Source: Sepiola atlantica
Lineage: Eukaryota > Mollusca > Cephalopoda > Sepiida > Sepiolidae
DNA length: 64,000 nt
NCBI GenBank assembly: GCA_963556195.1
Contig: OY744525.1
Span: forward strand, 21,290,343-21,354,342
Direction: 5' to 3'
Under the pieces are notes generated by a model. It was not told the origin of the DNA and ran no database searches. It saw only the letters and a program-made list of their open reading frames with translations. Positions 32,846 to 43,759 of the stretch are shown here, piece after piece (the first letter of the stretch is position 1; each line of letters opens with the position of its first letter). A program made the position numbers and the translations under genes.

Positions 32846-33970
32846 TTCATTTTCAAAATCCGATTTAAAAATAATTAGATCCTTCCTAAACAAAAGAAAA
32901 ATCCAGGTTGTCCTCGATGGCCGTTCATCTAAGCAACATGACATAAATGCTGGTGTGCCCCAGGGATCTATTCTTGGACCTTTGTTGTTCCTGATCTATA
33001 TAAACGATCTCCCTGATGACAGTGTCTGAGATTGGTTTATTTGCTGACGACACCACGCTTTACTCTCGCCATGTTGGCAAAACAGACGCGATCATATCTG
33101 AGGCAATGGCTGAATCCTTAGAAAATGACCTCCAAGCTGTAGTGGATTGGGGCCATAAATGGTTGGTGACTTTTAATGCCGCAAAGACGTAGCTCCTTTC
33201 CTTCAACAACTACAAGAAGCCTCTCCAACCACCGATTGTCATGGCAAATAACACCCTACCTGAGAGTACATCATTCAAACTCCTTGGCCTAACCTTCACA
33301 GGTAACATGAATTGGAACACATACATTGAAGACATTGCCAAGGCTGCCGCAAAGAAGGTTGGCTCCCTCTACCGTGCTAGTGGACTCCTTACACCTGACA
33401 TTATCCTGTATCTCTACAAAGCCACCATTCCCCCATGCATGGAGTATTGTTGCCACATCTGGGCTGGTGCATCATCTACTAGTCTCTCCCTCCTTGACAA
33501 AGTCCAAAAAAGAGTCGTCAACCTAATAGGTCCCTCACTGTCAGCTAAGCTCCAGCCCCTGTCCCATCGCCGCAATGTAGCATCCTTATGGTTGTTTTAC
33601 AAATACTTCAATGAATTATGCTCTGATGAGTTTGCTACTCTGGTGCCCCCTTGATGTAAATTCACTAGACTAACTCGACATTCTACTAAATCTCATTCAT
33701 TCACTGTGGAGGTCCCCAGATGCCGGAGAGCATTCTACTCAAATAGCTTCTTTCCTCGTGCTGCTGGCCTCGGTAACTCCCTCCCTGCCCCGTTTTCCCG
33801 ACAGTACTGACATGCAGAAATTTAAAACTAATGTAAACAGACATCTCACTGCTCAGATCCCAATTTAAGCTGAACCACCAATCCTTCTCCCCTTTTCCTT
33901 TTTCTCAGTAGCCCCTTACGTTTACAGTGGCGGCCTGCCTTGTTTGGGGTGAATCATGTTAAAAAAAAAA
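32845..33970 (+). pseudogene. Non-LTR retrotransposon family N2, RT to 3' end (best copy)
   Basis: The longest RT remnant here. Frame 1 (to 33029) reads [20 protein letters not shown] and [22 protein letters not shown] blocks 3-4. After a +1 shift comes the catalytic FADDTTLYS (about 33040-33065) with a downstream stop at about 33190. The open frame 33241-33654 then holds FKLLGLTFTGNMNW, MEYCCHIWAGAS, LDKVQKRVVNLIGPS and LFYKYFNELCSDE. The tail is VEVPRCRRAFYSNSFFPRAA, then broken. The 3' UTR contains TTTGGGGTGAATCATGTT followed by poly(A). N-terminal endonuclease and early RT blocks are absent. At least one frameshift and two stops: not functional. Confidence 0.9.
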
Positions 33971-34018
33971 ATTTTTTTAAATTGTTTAGTAAAAACACAA
34001 AATTCAAAGTACAAGATT

Positions 34019-34047
34019 CCCGGGCAACGCCGGGTAGGGACTGCTAG
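34019..34047 (+). mobile_element. Helitron-like 3' terminus (hairpin + CTAG)
   Basis: CCCGG-GCAACG-CCGGG forms a 5-bp GC stem with a 6-nt loop, followed 9 nt later by CTAG and then T, the classic Helitron 3' end (hairpin, CTRR, insertion before T). The rest of the element would lie upstream, where the N2 fragment sits, so N2 may be nested in it. I could not find its 5' TC end. Confidence 0.55.
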
Positions 34048-34374
34048 TTTTTTTTGTTTTTTGTTTTTTTTTTTTAATATTTGGTTTTTCCTTAGCCGTT
34101 ATTCAAACACCGGTTTGAAAGAAATATTTTAAATTTCCCCTCTTTGTTCTTTCCTCTCCTCCTCCTATTTTCCCTCCCTGTTTTTTTTACTCTCATGTCC
34201 ATGTTCTCAATTGTAAATTAAAATCAAAAATAACATCCTTTCCCACTTTTTCCGATGAAGTCTTCATAATAAAGACGGAATATTAAAATGGGTTAATTTG
34301 ATTGTATCGTTGTGGCATCTCAACTCTTTTCTATTTATTATCTATTATAATAAATGAGTTCAGCAACGTATTTT

Positions 34375-34740
34375 CATCATCATCATCATCATATTCGGTT
34401 TAACGTCAGTTTTTTCATGCTGGCATGCGGTGGACGGCTTTAAGAAATTGACTTCCAAACTAACCTATCTCTGCCAAGGTCTTTATTTATCCACCTTTCT
34501 CTTAACTTCATTTTTATCACTTCCTCCCATGTTTTCCTTGTCATTTCCCTGTGAACAGAACCTGCTACCATAACTGTCCTACATCTACTAACCCAAGAAC
34601 TGTCATCCATTCTTTCAACGTGCCATACCAACAAAGTTTCCTGTTCTGCACACATCCCCCACTCTGTCCAGATTAAATCTTCCTCCGAGGTCATCAGAAC
34701 TAAGCCTTTCTTTAAGACTCCCATTACACATCCATTGTAT
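34375..34740 (-). pseudogene. Non-LTR family N3, C-terminal fragment
   Basis: The open frame 34440-34724 (94 codons) is almost intact: LLVWHVERMDDSSWVSRCRT, MTRKTWEEVIKMKLRERWIN and KDLGRDRLVWKSIS. The tail on its 3' side is (GAT)n (ATCATCATCATCATCAT on plus). It is one of the best-preserved N3 C-termini in the window. Confidence 0.88.
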
Positions 34741-34809
34741 CATTCTTATATCATTTCTTTCCATGCAATGCATACATGCGAAAATATACCTTAGTTTTGA
34801 GATGTAGTT

Positions 34810-34930
34810 ATGTTTGAAAAAAAAATTGTTTTAATTGTTCTAATTACCTGTAATTTATAACTAACTGAACAAGTCACCTATCTATTTCTTGGTTATGCAT
34901 TTCTCTCGCCTTTCACGACATTGATTCAAC
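34810..34930. repeat. Dispersed repeat shared with 45.14-45.25 kb
   Basis: TTTTAATTGTTCTAATTA, then TGTAATTTATAACTAACTGA and AAGTCACCTATCT, matches TTTTAATTGTTCTAATTA, CGTAAATTGCAATCAACTCA and AAGTGACCCATCT at 45.16 kb in the same order. Unclassified. Confidence 0.55.
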
Positions 34931-35080
34931 CACTCTCTAATATTTCTTAATATCCCTGTAAGCATTCAGAGAAAGAGTGACTCTTTTTACAGCATCGTCA
35001 TCTAATTTACATACGTGTGTTTGGACACACCACAAACATATATGTAAATTATGTGGCAAAATAAGTCTCTTCACATGTTA

Positions 35081-35111
<31 letters not shown>

Positions 35112-35217
35112 TAGAAATAGAGAGACTTATTTTTAGTTTTGCAAGAAGAATATCATAACAGATATGTCACAATTTAGGAAATGTTTAACGAAATCAAAGC
35201 AGAATAGTGATTGTGAC

Positions 35218-35365
35218 ATATATATATATATATATATATATATGAAAAATGAAAAAGGAAAGCAAAAAACTATATTATTTATGTATTCATCAACGTTTCG
35301 TCTTTATTGTGAGACTTCCTCAGGATGAAAAATATGTATATATGCATATATATATATGTGTGTGT
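35218..35365 (-). repeat. TA tract with SINE-tail-like module
   Basis: Between two TA tracts the minus strand reads CATCCTGAGGAAGTCTCACA, then AATAAAGACGAAACGTTGAT, another instance of the CTGAxGA ... GAAACGTTGATG module. Confidence 0.6.
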
Positions 35366-35684
35366 GTTAATTATTCTAATTACTTTAGTAGATTATGCTA
35401 TATTGAACACTATTGTATTTGAAGAAACAAGTTTTTTTTTTATTAATACATAATATCTATCTTCCTGGAAAAATCGAAAATTTCTGCTAATTTTTTTTTA
35501 AATGAAAAGAATGGAAATAACTGGCAAGACTCGAATCCACCGTGAAACTAGCAAATCTATCCTAAACTTTTAAAGAATTAGCAGAAACTTTCGATTCTTC
35601 CATGTATATAGATGGTATGCAAATATCTGTTTACAAAAACTTGTCCAATAAATACAAGACTGTTCTATATGAAATAATAGATTC

Positions 35685-36150
35685 CACTGTTGACCAAAGG
35701 AAAGAGTCTATCAAGAATGTATACACAGTGTGATGAGGTATGGAAGTGAAACCAGACCAGTGAGGTTTGAAGATACGAGTTGTTTGGAGAGATATGATAT
35801 GAGAATAATATGATAGATGTGTAATGTGATTCTTAAAGACATGCTTAGATCTGATGACTTCAGAGGAAGATAACATCTGGACAGTATAAGGAGATGTGTG
35901 CAGAACAAGAGACTTTGGTGGTTTGGTCACATAGAAGTAACGGATTTGAGTGCTTGGGTAGTTGAGGTAGCAGGGTCAATTGGCAGGGGAAGAACAAGGA
36001 AAACAAGGGAGGAAGTAATAAGGATGGATTTAAGGGAAAGAGGGATAAAGTAAAACTTGGTTAGGTTAGTTTGGAAGTCAATTTCTAAAAGTTGTCCAAC
36101 AGATGACAGCATAAAAAACAGACATTAAACCGAATATGATGATCATAATG
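35685..36150 (+). pseudogene. Non-LTR family N3, C-terminal fragment
   Basis: Plus strand with several frames: GTATACACAGTGTGATGAGG, AGATCTGATGACTTCAGAGG, GAGACTTTGGTGGTTTGGTC (WWFGH), GGATTTAAGGGAAAGAGGGA (DLRERG) and the tail TTAAACCGAATATGATGATC. Collinear with the N3 copies at 9.3 and 54.8 kb; no frame is open over its length. Confidence 0.85.
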
Positions 36151-36299
36151 ATACTGAAGTAATTATAATAATCAACACACAACAAATTAGTGTCATAGGC
36201 TATGTCTGTCAAATTTGGTTGGAATCGAACCATTTGTTTTTGAGTTTATATTTCATATTCTATGCTTATACTTCCATTGTCACTGCTCGTTTCGTATTA

Positions 36300-36915
36300 T
36301 TGGTCCCCGATTTTATAAATCAGGGGGACTTATGTTTTGAGGCATGTCCGTCCATCCGGATTTTTCTCCGCAACCATCCATTGAATTTCTTTGCATGAAG
36401 TTGTAGCTTTGGTCAGGTTAGAAAGTGATATTCTCCGATTTTTGAAAAAAAATCTGGTTAGCCCCCAGGGAGTCAAAAGGCCCCAAAATGGCAAAAAATG
36501 ACATTTTTTGCCCCATAACCTTTCATCCATTCATTCAATTTCTCTGAAACTTGACCAAAGTGTAGAGGCAATTGTTCCTAATAGAAAATAAGTATCGCTG
36601 ACCTTGGAAAAAATCTGATTCGCGACCCCAGGGGTCAAAAGCCCCCAAAATGACAAAAAAATTACTCTTTTCTCCCATAACGTTTGATCCATCCATTCAA
36701 TTATTCTGAAACTTGGCCAAAATGTAGAGGCAATTGTTCTGGATATAAAATGAGCATCCTTGACCTCAGAAAAATTCTGGTTCGCGCCCCCAGGGGGTCA
36801 AGGGGGGGGATCAAAAATGCCCCAAATTGCCTAAATTTATTGCATTTTACACTCGCCACATCGAGTCACATACAGAGGGGGACCACACACGCACGGCTTG
36901 TTATTATTAGACAGG
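36300..36915. repeat. Element with three ~155-bp internal tandem units
   Basis: Units begin near 36368, 36517 and 36677 (CATCCATTGAATTTCT, CATTCATTCAATTTCTCTGA, CATCCATTCAATTATTCTGA). Each contains GAAACTTG(A/G)CCAAA, then GTAGAGGCAATTGTTC and GACCCCAGGGGTCAAA-like blocks. The left edge is a near palindrome (GGTCCCCGATTTTATAAATC then AGGGGGAC), and the right side has GGGGGACCACACACGCACGG. The minus frame (66 codons) has no recognisable domain. The organisation resembles a non-autonomous element with internal minisatellite; the class is unknown. Confidence 0.75.
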
Positions 36916-36919
36916 ACAA

Positions 36920-38965
36920 GTATTCAGAAGAGATGGAGAAAAATTATAGGTTATTTGAGCTAAGTATAAAAGTTTGATTTTCACAAATAAATGCCTGCAG
37001 GGATGTATCTGTTTCTTACTTTAAGGAATACAATGGTAGCACTTACGGTTCATATAATTATCAAAGTCAGCCGATATGAGAGTGTGTGCATTTTATTGAT
37101 TTCCTTGACATTTTACTCTTCATTAAGTCTTACATATCATGAACAAACGTGGTTCTAATCACTTCTTGATAATCCAGTGTTCCTTCAATGAGGAACATGT
37201 ACGCTGACATGAGAGAGAAAGAGAGAATGAATGGAGAGAGAGAGAGCAACGGCTTATGGCAGATTTTAGTGAAGTTAAGAACTAGAGAGAGAGAGGGGGG
37301 AGGAAGAGATCCTCTTTAATCAACTCCTCCTCCCTCCTTTTTTTCAACCATGGATCCAATTTCAGTTATTGTGAAGCTTATTGGAGACCGAATTCTTCTA
37401 ATATCAGACTTGAAGGTTTCTTTCCTTTTTGCATTAGACAAGTTGATTTTTTCTCTTGATGAACAAAATACTGCCGGGCTCTGGAGAGAAAACATAAAAA
37501 GCTAAAATAAAGGAAATGTTGAAAAAAAAAAAAATGGTTGTTTCAAATAAGATCAGATCAGAGTCACTCATCACTGATGTAACATGACTAAAGTATTAAA
37601 AAAATAAACAATTTTTAAATGAAAAAATACAAATAGAATCGTATGAATTCACAACACATAATGTTGACTGATGCTATTACCCAGATTAGGAAAAGGATTC
37701 TTTTTTTTTTTTTTTCAACTTATTTGCTAATTTCAATTTTTGTTCCCCCTTTTTTTCCCGTTCTCTGTTCACCAGTCTTTTTCATTCTCCCTTTTTATTT
37801 ACTCTTGCCTTTTCTCACCCCTTTTCTGTCCTCTGTCTTTCTCTTTTCCTGTGTCTCCCTTTCTCTCTTATTCACAGTTCCCTGCAGCTTTTGCCCTTTG
37901 GTGTATTCTTGATATTTTATACTTGCTCTCCCTCTCTCCTTTTCATCTCCCCATTCTCCTGTTCATTCTCTCACTCTCTTCTTCCATTTCTCCTTCTCAC
38001 TTTCTCTCTCTCTCCCTCTTTCAATCATTCACTCTTTCTCTCTCAAACCCTGTTCCATTCATCCCCACCCACCCATGTTGGTGTATTCCTGGAATTTTCA
38101 GAGTCACTTTTCGAATCCATTGAGTGATATTCACGCTGAGTTAGAAATATGAAATTTAGCATCAAAAATTCAAATACAATTCCTTCTTAATTAGATGATC
38201 TTTCTGTGAATGGTTCAGCTGGCCGTTCGATGGTGATTTTGTGGCTTTTTTTTTTTTCATTTTGGGTGGAGGTGGGGGCGGATTTTGTTTTTCTGGTAAA
38301 AGGAAAAGTCAGTGTTTAAAGATACATGAACAATTAAAAGACTCCAAATTAAAATTGTGGAGAGCGAGAGTTCAGTGAGAAAAGAGAGGTTCAGAATGTA
38401 CTGTTCAAAAAAGGAGCAGGTATTTTTAGTCTGGTCGTCTCATTCCAAGTGTTTTCCGAATGAGAAACTAAAAATGAAGCCAAGAATAAAACACCACTGA
38501 CTTCTACCCAATTAGAGTCAAGCCAGCAGGAATACAAAGATTATTAAAAACAGAAAAAGGTAAAAAATAAGAATTAAAAAAAAAATAGAATGCTTCAGAA
38601 TCATGTATAATTTTAGAATGAAGTTAATTTCACCATTTCTTTTTCTTTTTTTATCTTTCAAAACTCAGACCTTTTCCAAAAATTTAACTGGGCAAAAATG
38701 TAAAAAAAAAAAAATGTCAAGATAATAAGTCAAAACACAATTATATCATGTTTTAAGGGAGGGGGGACGAGATGAGATGAGGAGAAGAAAAAAACATTTG
38801 CTTGTGTGAAAACCAGAGTTAAAAAAAAAAATACATGCCTTTTTTATTTGTATTTTTAATTTATTTATTTCTGTCAATTATTTTCGATCAATTGACATTA
38901 ATAACTACGCATAACACAATTATTTCTCTGGTTTTATTTTTAAAGTTATGTTAGACAGCAAATCT
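36920..38965. other. Unassigned, with pyrimidine- and purine-rich tracts
   Basis: GAGA tracts at 37210-37310 and a C/T-rich tract at about 37690-38070, which yields Ser/Phe/Leu/Pro low-complexity frames (up to 127 codons) rather than genes. Also a G-rich spot at 38755-38770. No exon or repeat family recognised. Confidence 0.55.
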
Positions 38966-38972
38966 AGCTAAG

Positions 38973-39085
38973 AGCCAAAGCACACACTTAATACAGCTAC
39001 GCACTTGATCAGTAAAAGTTAAGCAACATTATGTTAAGCCATAATCAGATGGGTGACTCACTGAATATAACAAACATTCCAAACG
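38973..39085 (+). repeat. 5S rRNA-derived sequence, copy 3
   Basis: Plus strand: TTGATCAGTAAAAGTTAAGC aligns with 5S TGATCTCGGAAGCTAAGC. AGCCATAATCAGATGGGTGA then CTCACTGAATA aligns with the GTACTTGGATGGGAGACC/CTGGGAATA part. More diverged than copies 1 and 2, and opposite in orientation. No known SINE tail identified; a diverged CATGCACTTAACAGATACCC phrase lies just downstream. Confidence 0.6.
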
Positions 39086-39089
39086 AGGC

Positions 39090-39775
39090 ACCAATTATTT
39101 TTCAAGTTTTATTTTTAATGTTTGACAGCGATTTCAGTTTATGACAACAACATGCACTTAACAGATACCCACTTGACCCATAAATGTTTTTTTTTATAAA
39201 TTCAAGCATATAGGTTTTCTGGAATTTCTTCAGTTTCTTTGTTTTAATAAAAATTATAGTTTTAATATAATAATAAAAGAGAAGTGGTTACCAGCAAGGA
39301 TTGTTGTTATGTCAGATTTATGGTACCAATTTAACTAGGATGTTAGCAACCTTTACGTGGTCTCTCCTGTGAGTAACTAATTCTAAAAAAATAAATAAAT
39401 AACACCTGAATGAATCAAGTAAAAAAAATCTTAATAATTAGCAGATTTACCCAGCATTGCCTGGGAATCAATCATAACTAGTAAAACTTGGAAAAGGTAT
39501 GAATCACCCCACACACAATTATTGGTTAAATAATATAACTATTGTTCTTCTAACAATTAGCTTACAAAAGTAAAACATTTGTTTAAGAGAATTGATTATA
39601 GAGGTTAATATTTTGTTAAACAAAATAACCCAACACTTTATTGTTATAGCAAAATTTTTATCATTTAAAACCAGGTTAAAACATCTGCAGGAAAGCTGCT
39701 TATTTCAAATATGTCACTGGTTTTGTTTCGAGATCAACCATTGACAACTAATATGGAGACAGAAACAGACATATA
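39090..39775. other. Unassigned AT-rich interval
   Basis: Contains a possible degenerate Helitron-like end (TTTACCCAGCATTGCCTGGG near 39447) but no supported gene or complete element. Confidence 0.4.
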
Positions 39776-39789
39776 TATATAATTTTTTT

Positions 39790-40340
39790 TTATCATAGTT
39801 CACCCCAAAGACGGAATGGGCTACTGAGAATTAGGGTGAAGGTTTGGTGGGGGGGGGTCAACCAAAATTAGGAGCTGCGCAGCGAGATGTCTGTTTGCAT
39901 TAGTTTTAACTTTCTGCATGTCAGTAAAGTCAGGAAAGCAGGGAGGGAGTTCCAGAGTCCAGCAGCACGAGGAAAGAAGCTTTTGGAGTAGACAGCTCTT
40001 CGGCATCTGGGGACCTCCACAGTGTATGGATGGTCTTTGGCAGATTGTCGGGTTGGTCTAGTGAATTTACGTCGTGGGGGTACCAGAGCAGCAAGCTCAT
40101 CAGAGCACAATCCATTGAAGCACTTGTAAAACAGGCACAAGGAAGCAACATTGCGGCGATGGGACAGGGGCTGGAGCTTGGTGGATAGTGAAGGACCTAT
40201 CAAGTTGACGACTCTTTTTTGGACCTTGTCTAAGAGGAAGGGACTAGCGGATGATGCACCAGCCCGGATGTGACAACAATACTCCATGCATGGGCGGATG
40301 GTGGCTTTGTAGAGATACAGGATAATGTCAGGTGTGAGAT
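39790..40340 (-). pseudogene. Non-LTR family N2, C-terminal and 3' UTR fragment
   Basis: The minus frame 39868-40287 (139 codons) is intact over MEYCCHIRAGASSASPFLLD, KVQKRVVNLIGPS, FNGLCSDELAALVPP and YSKSFFPRAAGLWNSLPAF. It ends after a short shift near QTDISLRSS. The 3' UTR with GTTCACCCCAAAGACGG is at about 39800, then the A-tail. 5'-truncated at about 40340 next to a TA/TG tract. The longest uninterrupted N2 tail here. Confidence 0.88.
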
Positions 40341-40449
40341 TTTTATATATATATGTGTGTGTGTGTGTCTTGTGTAAGGTTAGTGGGAGAGAACCCCAGC
40401 AGAGTGCTCGATTATTAAGAAAAATACAAAATGAGAGCGTAATATTTAT

Positions 40450-40660
40450 TAATGTTTGTATTACATAAGATCAGAACAATATCGGTACCGTCGGTTTCAA
40501 ATTCTAACAAAGGTGACCTATAAAGGCCTCTTTACTGGACTCTCTTCAACATATGCCGAAGAGAGTCCAGTATAGTAAAGCGGCCTTTATATGTACCTTT
40601 TGTTACGATTTGAAATTGACAGTACTGATGTTGTTCTGATCTTCTGTAATCCAAACATTG
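40450..40660. repeat. Long inverted repeat (~100-bp arms, 10-nt loop)
   Basis: The left arm 40450-40547 (AATGTTTGTATTACATAAGA, TCAGAACAATATCGGTAC, AAAGGCCTCTTTACTGGACT) pairs with the right arm 40558-40660 (AGTCCAGTATAGTAAAGCGG, GTACTGATGTTGTTCTGATC, TTCTGTAATCCAAACATT). The arms differ at scattered positions (roughly 85-90% pairing) with small indels. The loop is AACATATGCC. The right end touches an H1 Helitron-like end. Confidence 0.93.
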
Positions 40661-41229
40661 AATACCCGTCCCAGAATGGGTAAAGATAATTCCCTGAACA
40701 GAACAGTTTTGCACCACTTTTATGTCCCCTTATGGGGACTAAATATCAACATATAATGTTACTAAACCTTATGTCGAAAATTCTTATGATTTTGATTCTA
40801 GAAAATGTCAAAAACGTAAAGCTTAACTTTAAGGGGTCTTAAGAAATTGAAATTCAGTAAATCGTGCTTTATTGGTGTTTAATGACGATGGATAAAATTC
40901 GATGCAAATCTAAAATATGCAAATTTTCAAATGGGAGGATGTGCCCATATCAAGTCCCCTAAAAACCTTTAAAATACTCAAAAAAAAAACTGAAATTTGG
41001 GGAACATTAATTGAGGACTTAAATGCCTATTTACAAATATTTCCCCCAAATCAGAGGAATCTGAATTTTCACAAAGGGCTTCCACTCCATTTTATCCCTT
41101 TTGCATTAAACTAAATATAGCCCACATTACGACCCTCTTACGCCTAGCAGCTGTTTCAAAATTCATAACGATCAGTTAATTAGTTTAGGAGTGAATCTTG
41201 TACATACAAATATATAAACATACACATAC

Positions 41230-41234
<5 letters not shown>
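40661..41234 (-). mobile_element. Helitron-like repeat family H1, copy 2
   Basis: Collinear with 15.68-16.25 kb (CCCTGAACAGAACAGTTTTG, TAAGGGGTCTTAAGAAATTG, CAAAGGGCTTCCACTCC, AACGATCAGTTAATTAGTTT). On the minus strand its terminus preserves the hairpin ACCCATTCTGGGACGGGT then ATT, but the CTAG is lost at the junction with the inverted repeat. The other end runs into a TA tract at 41235. Confidence 0.65.
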
Positions 41235-41274
<40 letters not shown>

Positions 41275-41290
41275 TAGATGGATATATAAA
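41235..41290. repeat. (TA)n microsatellite
   Basis: TA tract ending in TAGATAGATGGATATA. Confidence 0.95.
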
Positions 41291-41424
41291 TTTATTATCA
41301 TTCAAAAGGGGATGATAGTTTGTTGGAAGCATTGTTGACAAATAAGTATATAGGCATTGAATAAGGCTGTATGTTATGCAGAAGAAAACACGGAATGGTG
41401 AATGAAGATGTATTTTTTGTTTAT

Positions 41425-42135
41425 CTGAGTTCACCCCAAACAAGGCAAGTTGTCGCTGTAGATGTAAGGAGCTACTGAGAATTAGAGTGAAATTTTAGGG
41501 GATCATCCTAAATTAAGAGCTGTGCAGCGAGATGCTTGTTCACATTAGTTTTAAATTTCTGCATGTCGGTACAGCCGAGGGAGCAGGGAGGGACTTCCAA
41601 AGGCAGGCAGCTCGAGGAAAATAAGCTATTGGAGTAGAAGGCTCTCTCTGCCATCTGGGGACCTCCACAGTTAGTGGATGTGATTTAGCTGATTGTCAGG
41701 TTGGTCGAGTGTATTTACGTCGAGGGGGCATAAGAGCATCAAGTTCATCGGAGCACATTCCATTGAAGTACTTGTAAAACAAGCACAAGTATGTAACATT
41801 GCAGCGATGGGACAAAGCTGGAGTTTGGTGGATAGTGAGGGACCTATCAGATTAACAACTCTTTTTTGGACCTTGTCTAAGAGGGAGAGATTAGTGAGTG
41901 GTGCACCAGTCTAGATGTGACAACAATACACCATGTATGGGCGGATGTTGGCTTTGCAGAGATACAGGATACTGTCAACTGTGAGAAGTTTTCTATCACA
42001 GTAGAGGGAGCCCACCTTCTTTGCAGCAGCCTTGGCAATGTCTTCTATATATTTGTTCCAATTCATGTTACCTGTGAATTTTAGGCCGAGGAGTTTGAAC
42101 GTTGAACTCTCAGGTAGGGTGTTATTTGCGAGATG
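41425..42135 (-). pseudogene. Non-LTR family N2, C-terminal fragment
   Basis: The minus strand retains, in broken frames, FKLLGLKFTGNMNWN-like coding (about 42090-42040), KAAAKKVGSLYCDRKLLTVD, then LDKVQKRVVNLIGPSLSTKL-like and CFTSTSMECAPMNL-like segments. It ends in the N2 3' UTR GTTCACCCCAAACAAGGCAA. It reaches further 5' than the 39.8 kb copy but carries more frameshifts. Confidence 0.85.
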
Positions 42136-42294
42136 AACAAAAATAAATCATTGAAGACAATATATAGGATATTTGTTTTTTAAAAACTCATCCATTTATT
42201 TTTAAATAAATCTTTTATTTACTAAAAATAGAATCCAGAATAGTGGAAAATATTTTGATATTTCGTTATTTCCATGGATAGAGTTTATTTCCAA

Positions 42295-42440
42295 GAACTT
42301 CTCATCTGAAGAACATGTTGCCACAAGATTGCTTCCCTGAGGGCTACAACATTGTCAATCAAATGTAATGTCAATAAACACTTTTCATTAACCTTTATCC
42401 TCGATGAGGTTTGATAAGTGGTGACTCTTTGGAAAAATAG
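42295..42440 (+). pseudogene. Non-LTR family N1, 3' end fragment
   Basis: TTCCAAGAACTTCTCATCTG, ATTGCTTCCCTGAGGGCTAC, AATGTCAATAAACACTTTTC and AACCTTTATCCTCGATGAGG, then TGATAAGTGGTGACTC. Same order as the 23.2, 27.5 and 48.1 kb (reverse) copies. Confidence 0.75.
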
Positions 42441-42784
42441 ATATCTAAAGATTATGACTTCAGTTTATCAGTAATATCGAAATGAATAACTGCGATAGGT
42501 TTTCCATCTATCCTAACTATATTAATATCAAAAACAGGTCATGCTTATTTAATTCTAATGATAAAACGATGTTTTGAAATACCGTATATCTAGTCATCTC
42601 CAAACAGAGCGATTAATAGAAGCCACAGGGCAATGATCATCCTTGAAGTTACATTTTACTCTAAGCTAGATTTTGTGTCAAAACCAGCCATCGTTGGAGC
42701 GACAAGTAAATGGAACAAGGGCAGAAATGAAAAGAGAGAAAAGAGAGACAGAAAAGGGAAAACGGAAAAGCGGAAATGAGTGCA

Positions 42785-43030
42785 GGCTCAGAATATTCAG
42801 AAATTATTTTCCTTGAACTATATTTATTATCTTTCTTGAATTATTACTGAGTAACAAGAGAATGCAATTTTCTCTTTGCAAGTACAAAAAATGACTTACT
42901 CAACTCATGTGCGAGATTAAAAACGAGGCTTTTCCTCTTTCTGGCCATGGGTCAGACATTTTCTGACGAGTTTTACATTTTTACATGGTTTTTACAACTC
43001 TGACATGAGATCTCGCTTATGGTCACAGTT
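42785..43030 (+). repeat. Dispersed repeat family D2, copy 1
   Basis: Matches 46.64-46.88 kb in the same orientation: CAGAATATTCAGAAATTATT, AACAAGAGAATGCAATTTTC, GAGGCTTTTCCTCTTTCTGG and a closing CTCTGACATGAGATC / GTCTAACATAATTCC. Class unknown; no ORF. Confidence 0.7.
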
Positions 43031-43363
43031 TATACAAGACTCCTAGACAGTTAGCCATTTCAGCATGCCCTTTTCTATTGGTTGCAGGATTAGTTCCCAG
43101 AATATATTCAAGATAATATCAAAGTAATTTGCATCTACTTTTACAATTCTAATGCAAATCTCTTAAAATTGTTTGCCCTGGCAATTCATGTTTATTTCGA
43201 TTATGTTTAGGGACTATTAACATGGACTCTTTCGTTAATAACTACCTCTGTTACTTTCATTCTCTTTTTATGTGTCATGTTTTATTATTTTTATTTTACG
43301 TTTGCCTTTGACAAACCTTCTCTGTGGGATATAAATGTACATATATATATATATATATATATA

Positions 43364-43500
43364 CTAGCAGAGCTACCCGGTGTTGCCCAGGTAAGAGTGT
43401 GGGATAGCATCACATGCGACATCATGGTAGGGAGAGTTTACTTTAACAGCAACCTTGATGCTGTCAGCTAGATGTCTTACTCACTGAGCTATTCAGATAT
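43364..43500 (-). mobile_element. Helitron-like 3' end with tRNA-like sequence
   Basis: Minus strand: CCTGGGCAACACCGGGTAGC then TCTGCTAG, followed by TA repeats, i.e. a GC hairpin and CTAG end as at 34.02 kb. Just inside, minus-strand ATAGCTCAGTGAGTAAGACA resembles a tRNA A-box half (43455-43495). The far end of the element was not delimited; it may reach about 43700, where minus-strand TCTATCTGTGTATGTCTG lies by a TA tract. Confidence 0.5.
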
Positions 43501-43714
43501 AAGTTAATAACGCTAATAAATAGATTAATTACATTGTCTAACATGTTTGAAAATTGTCATTAGCTCCTTTAAGGGGCAGCCAGAGACACAAAAATAACTC
43601 CATTATGTTCACATGCAAATTGTGCATGTGAATACAATTATATTGAAAGTACACTTCCTAGTATGTCTTCGTTTTTAGGGGCAGACATACACAGATAGAG
43701 AGGTGTTCTCTTTG

Positions 43715-43718
<4 letters not shown>

Positions 43719-43757
<39 letters not shown>
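43719..43757. repeat. (TA)n microsatellite
   Basis: Uninterrupted TA tract at the left edge of a SINE-like unit. Confidence 0.95.

Positions 43758-43759
<2 letters not shown>

Noticed and set aside
32845..33970. An active reverse transcriptase gene
   Set aside because: Frameshift before FADD, in-frame stops and loss of the N-terminal half.
37643..38127. Overlapping 78-127-codon plus frames
   Set aside because: C/T-rich tract giving low-complexity Ser/Phe/Leu; no membrane-protein pattern beyond composition.
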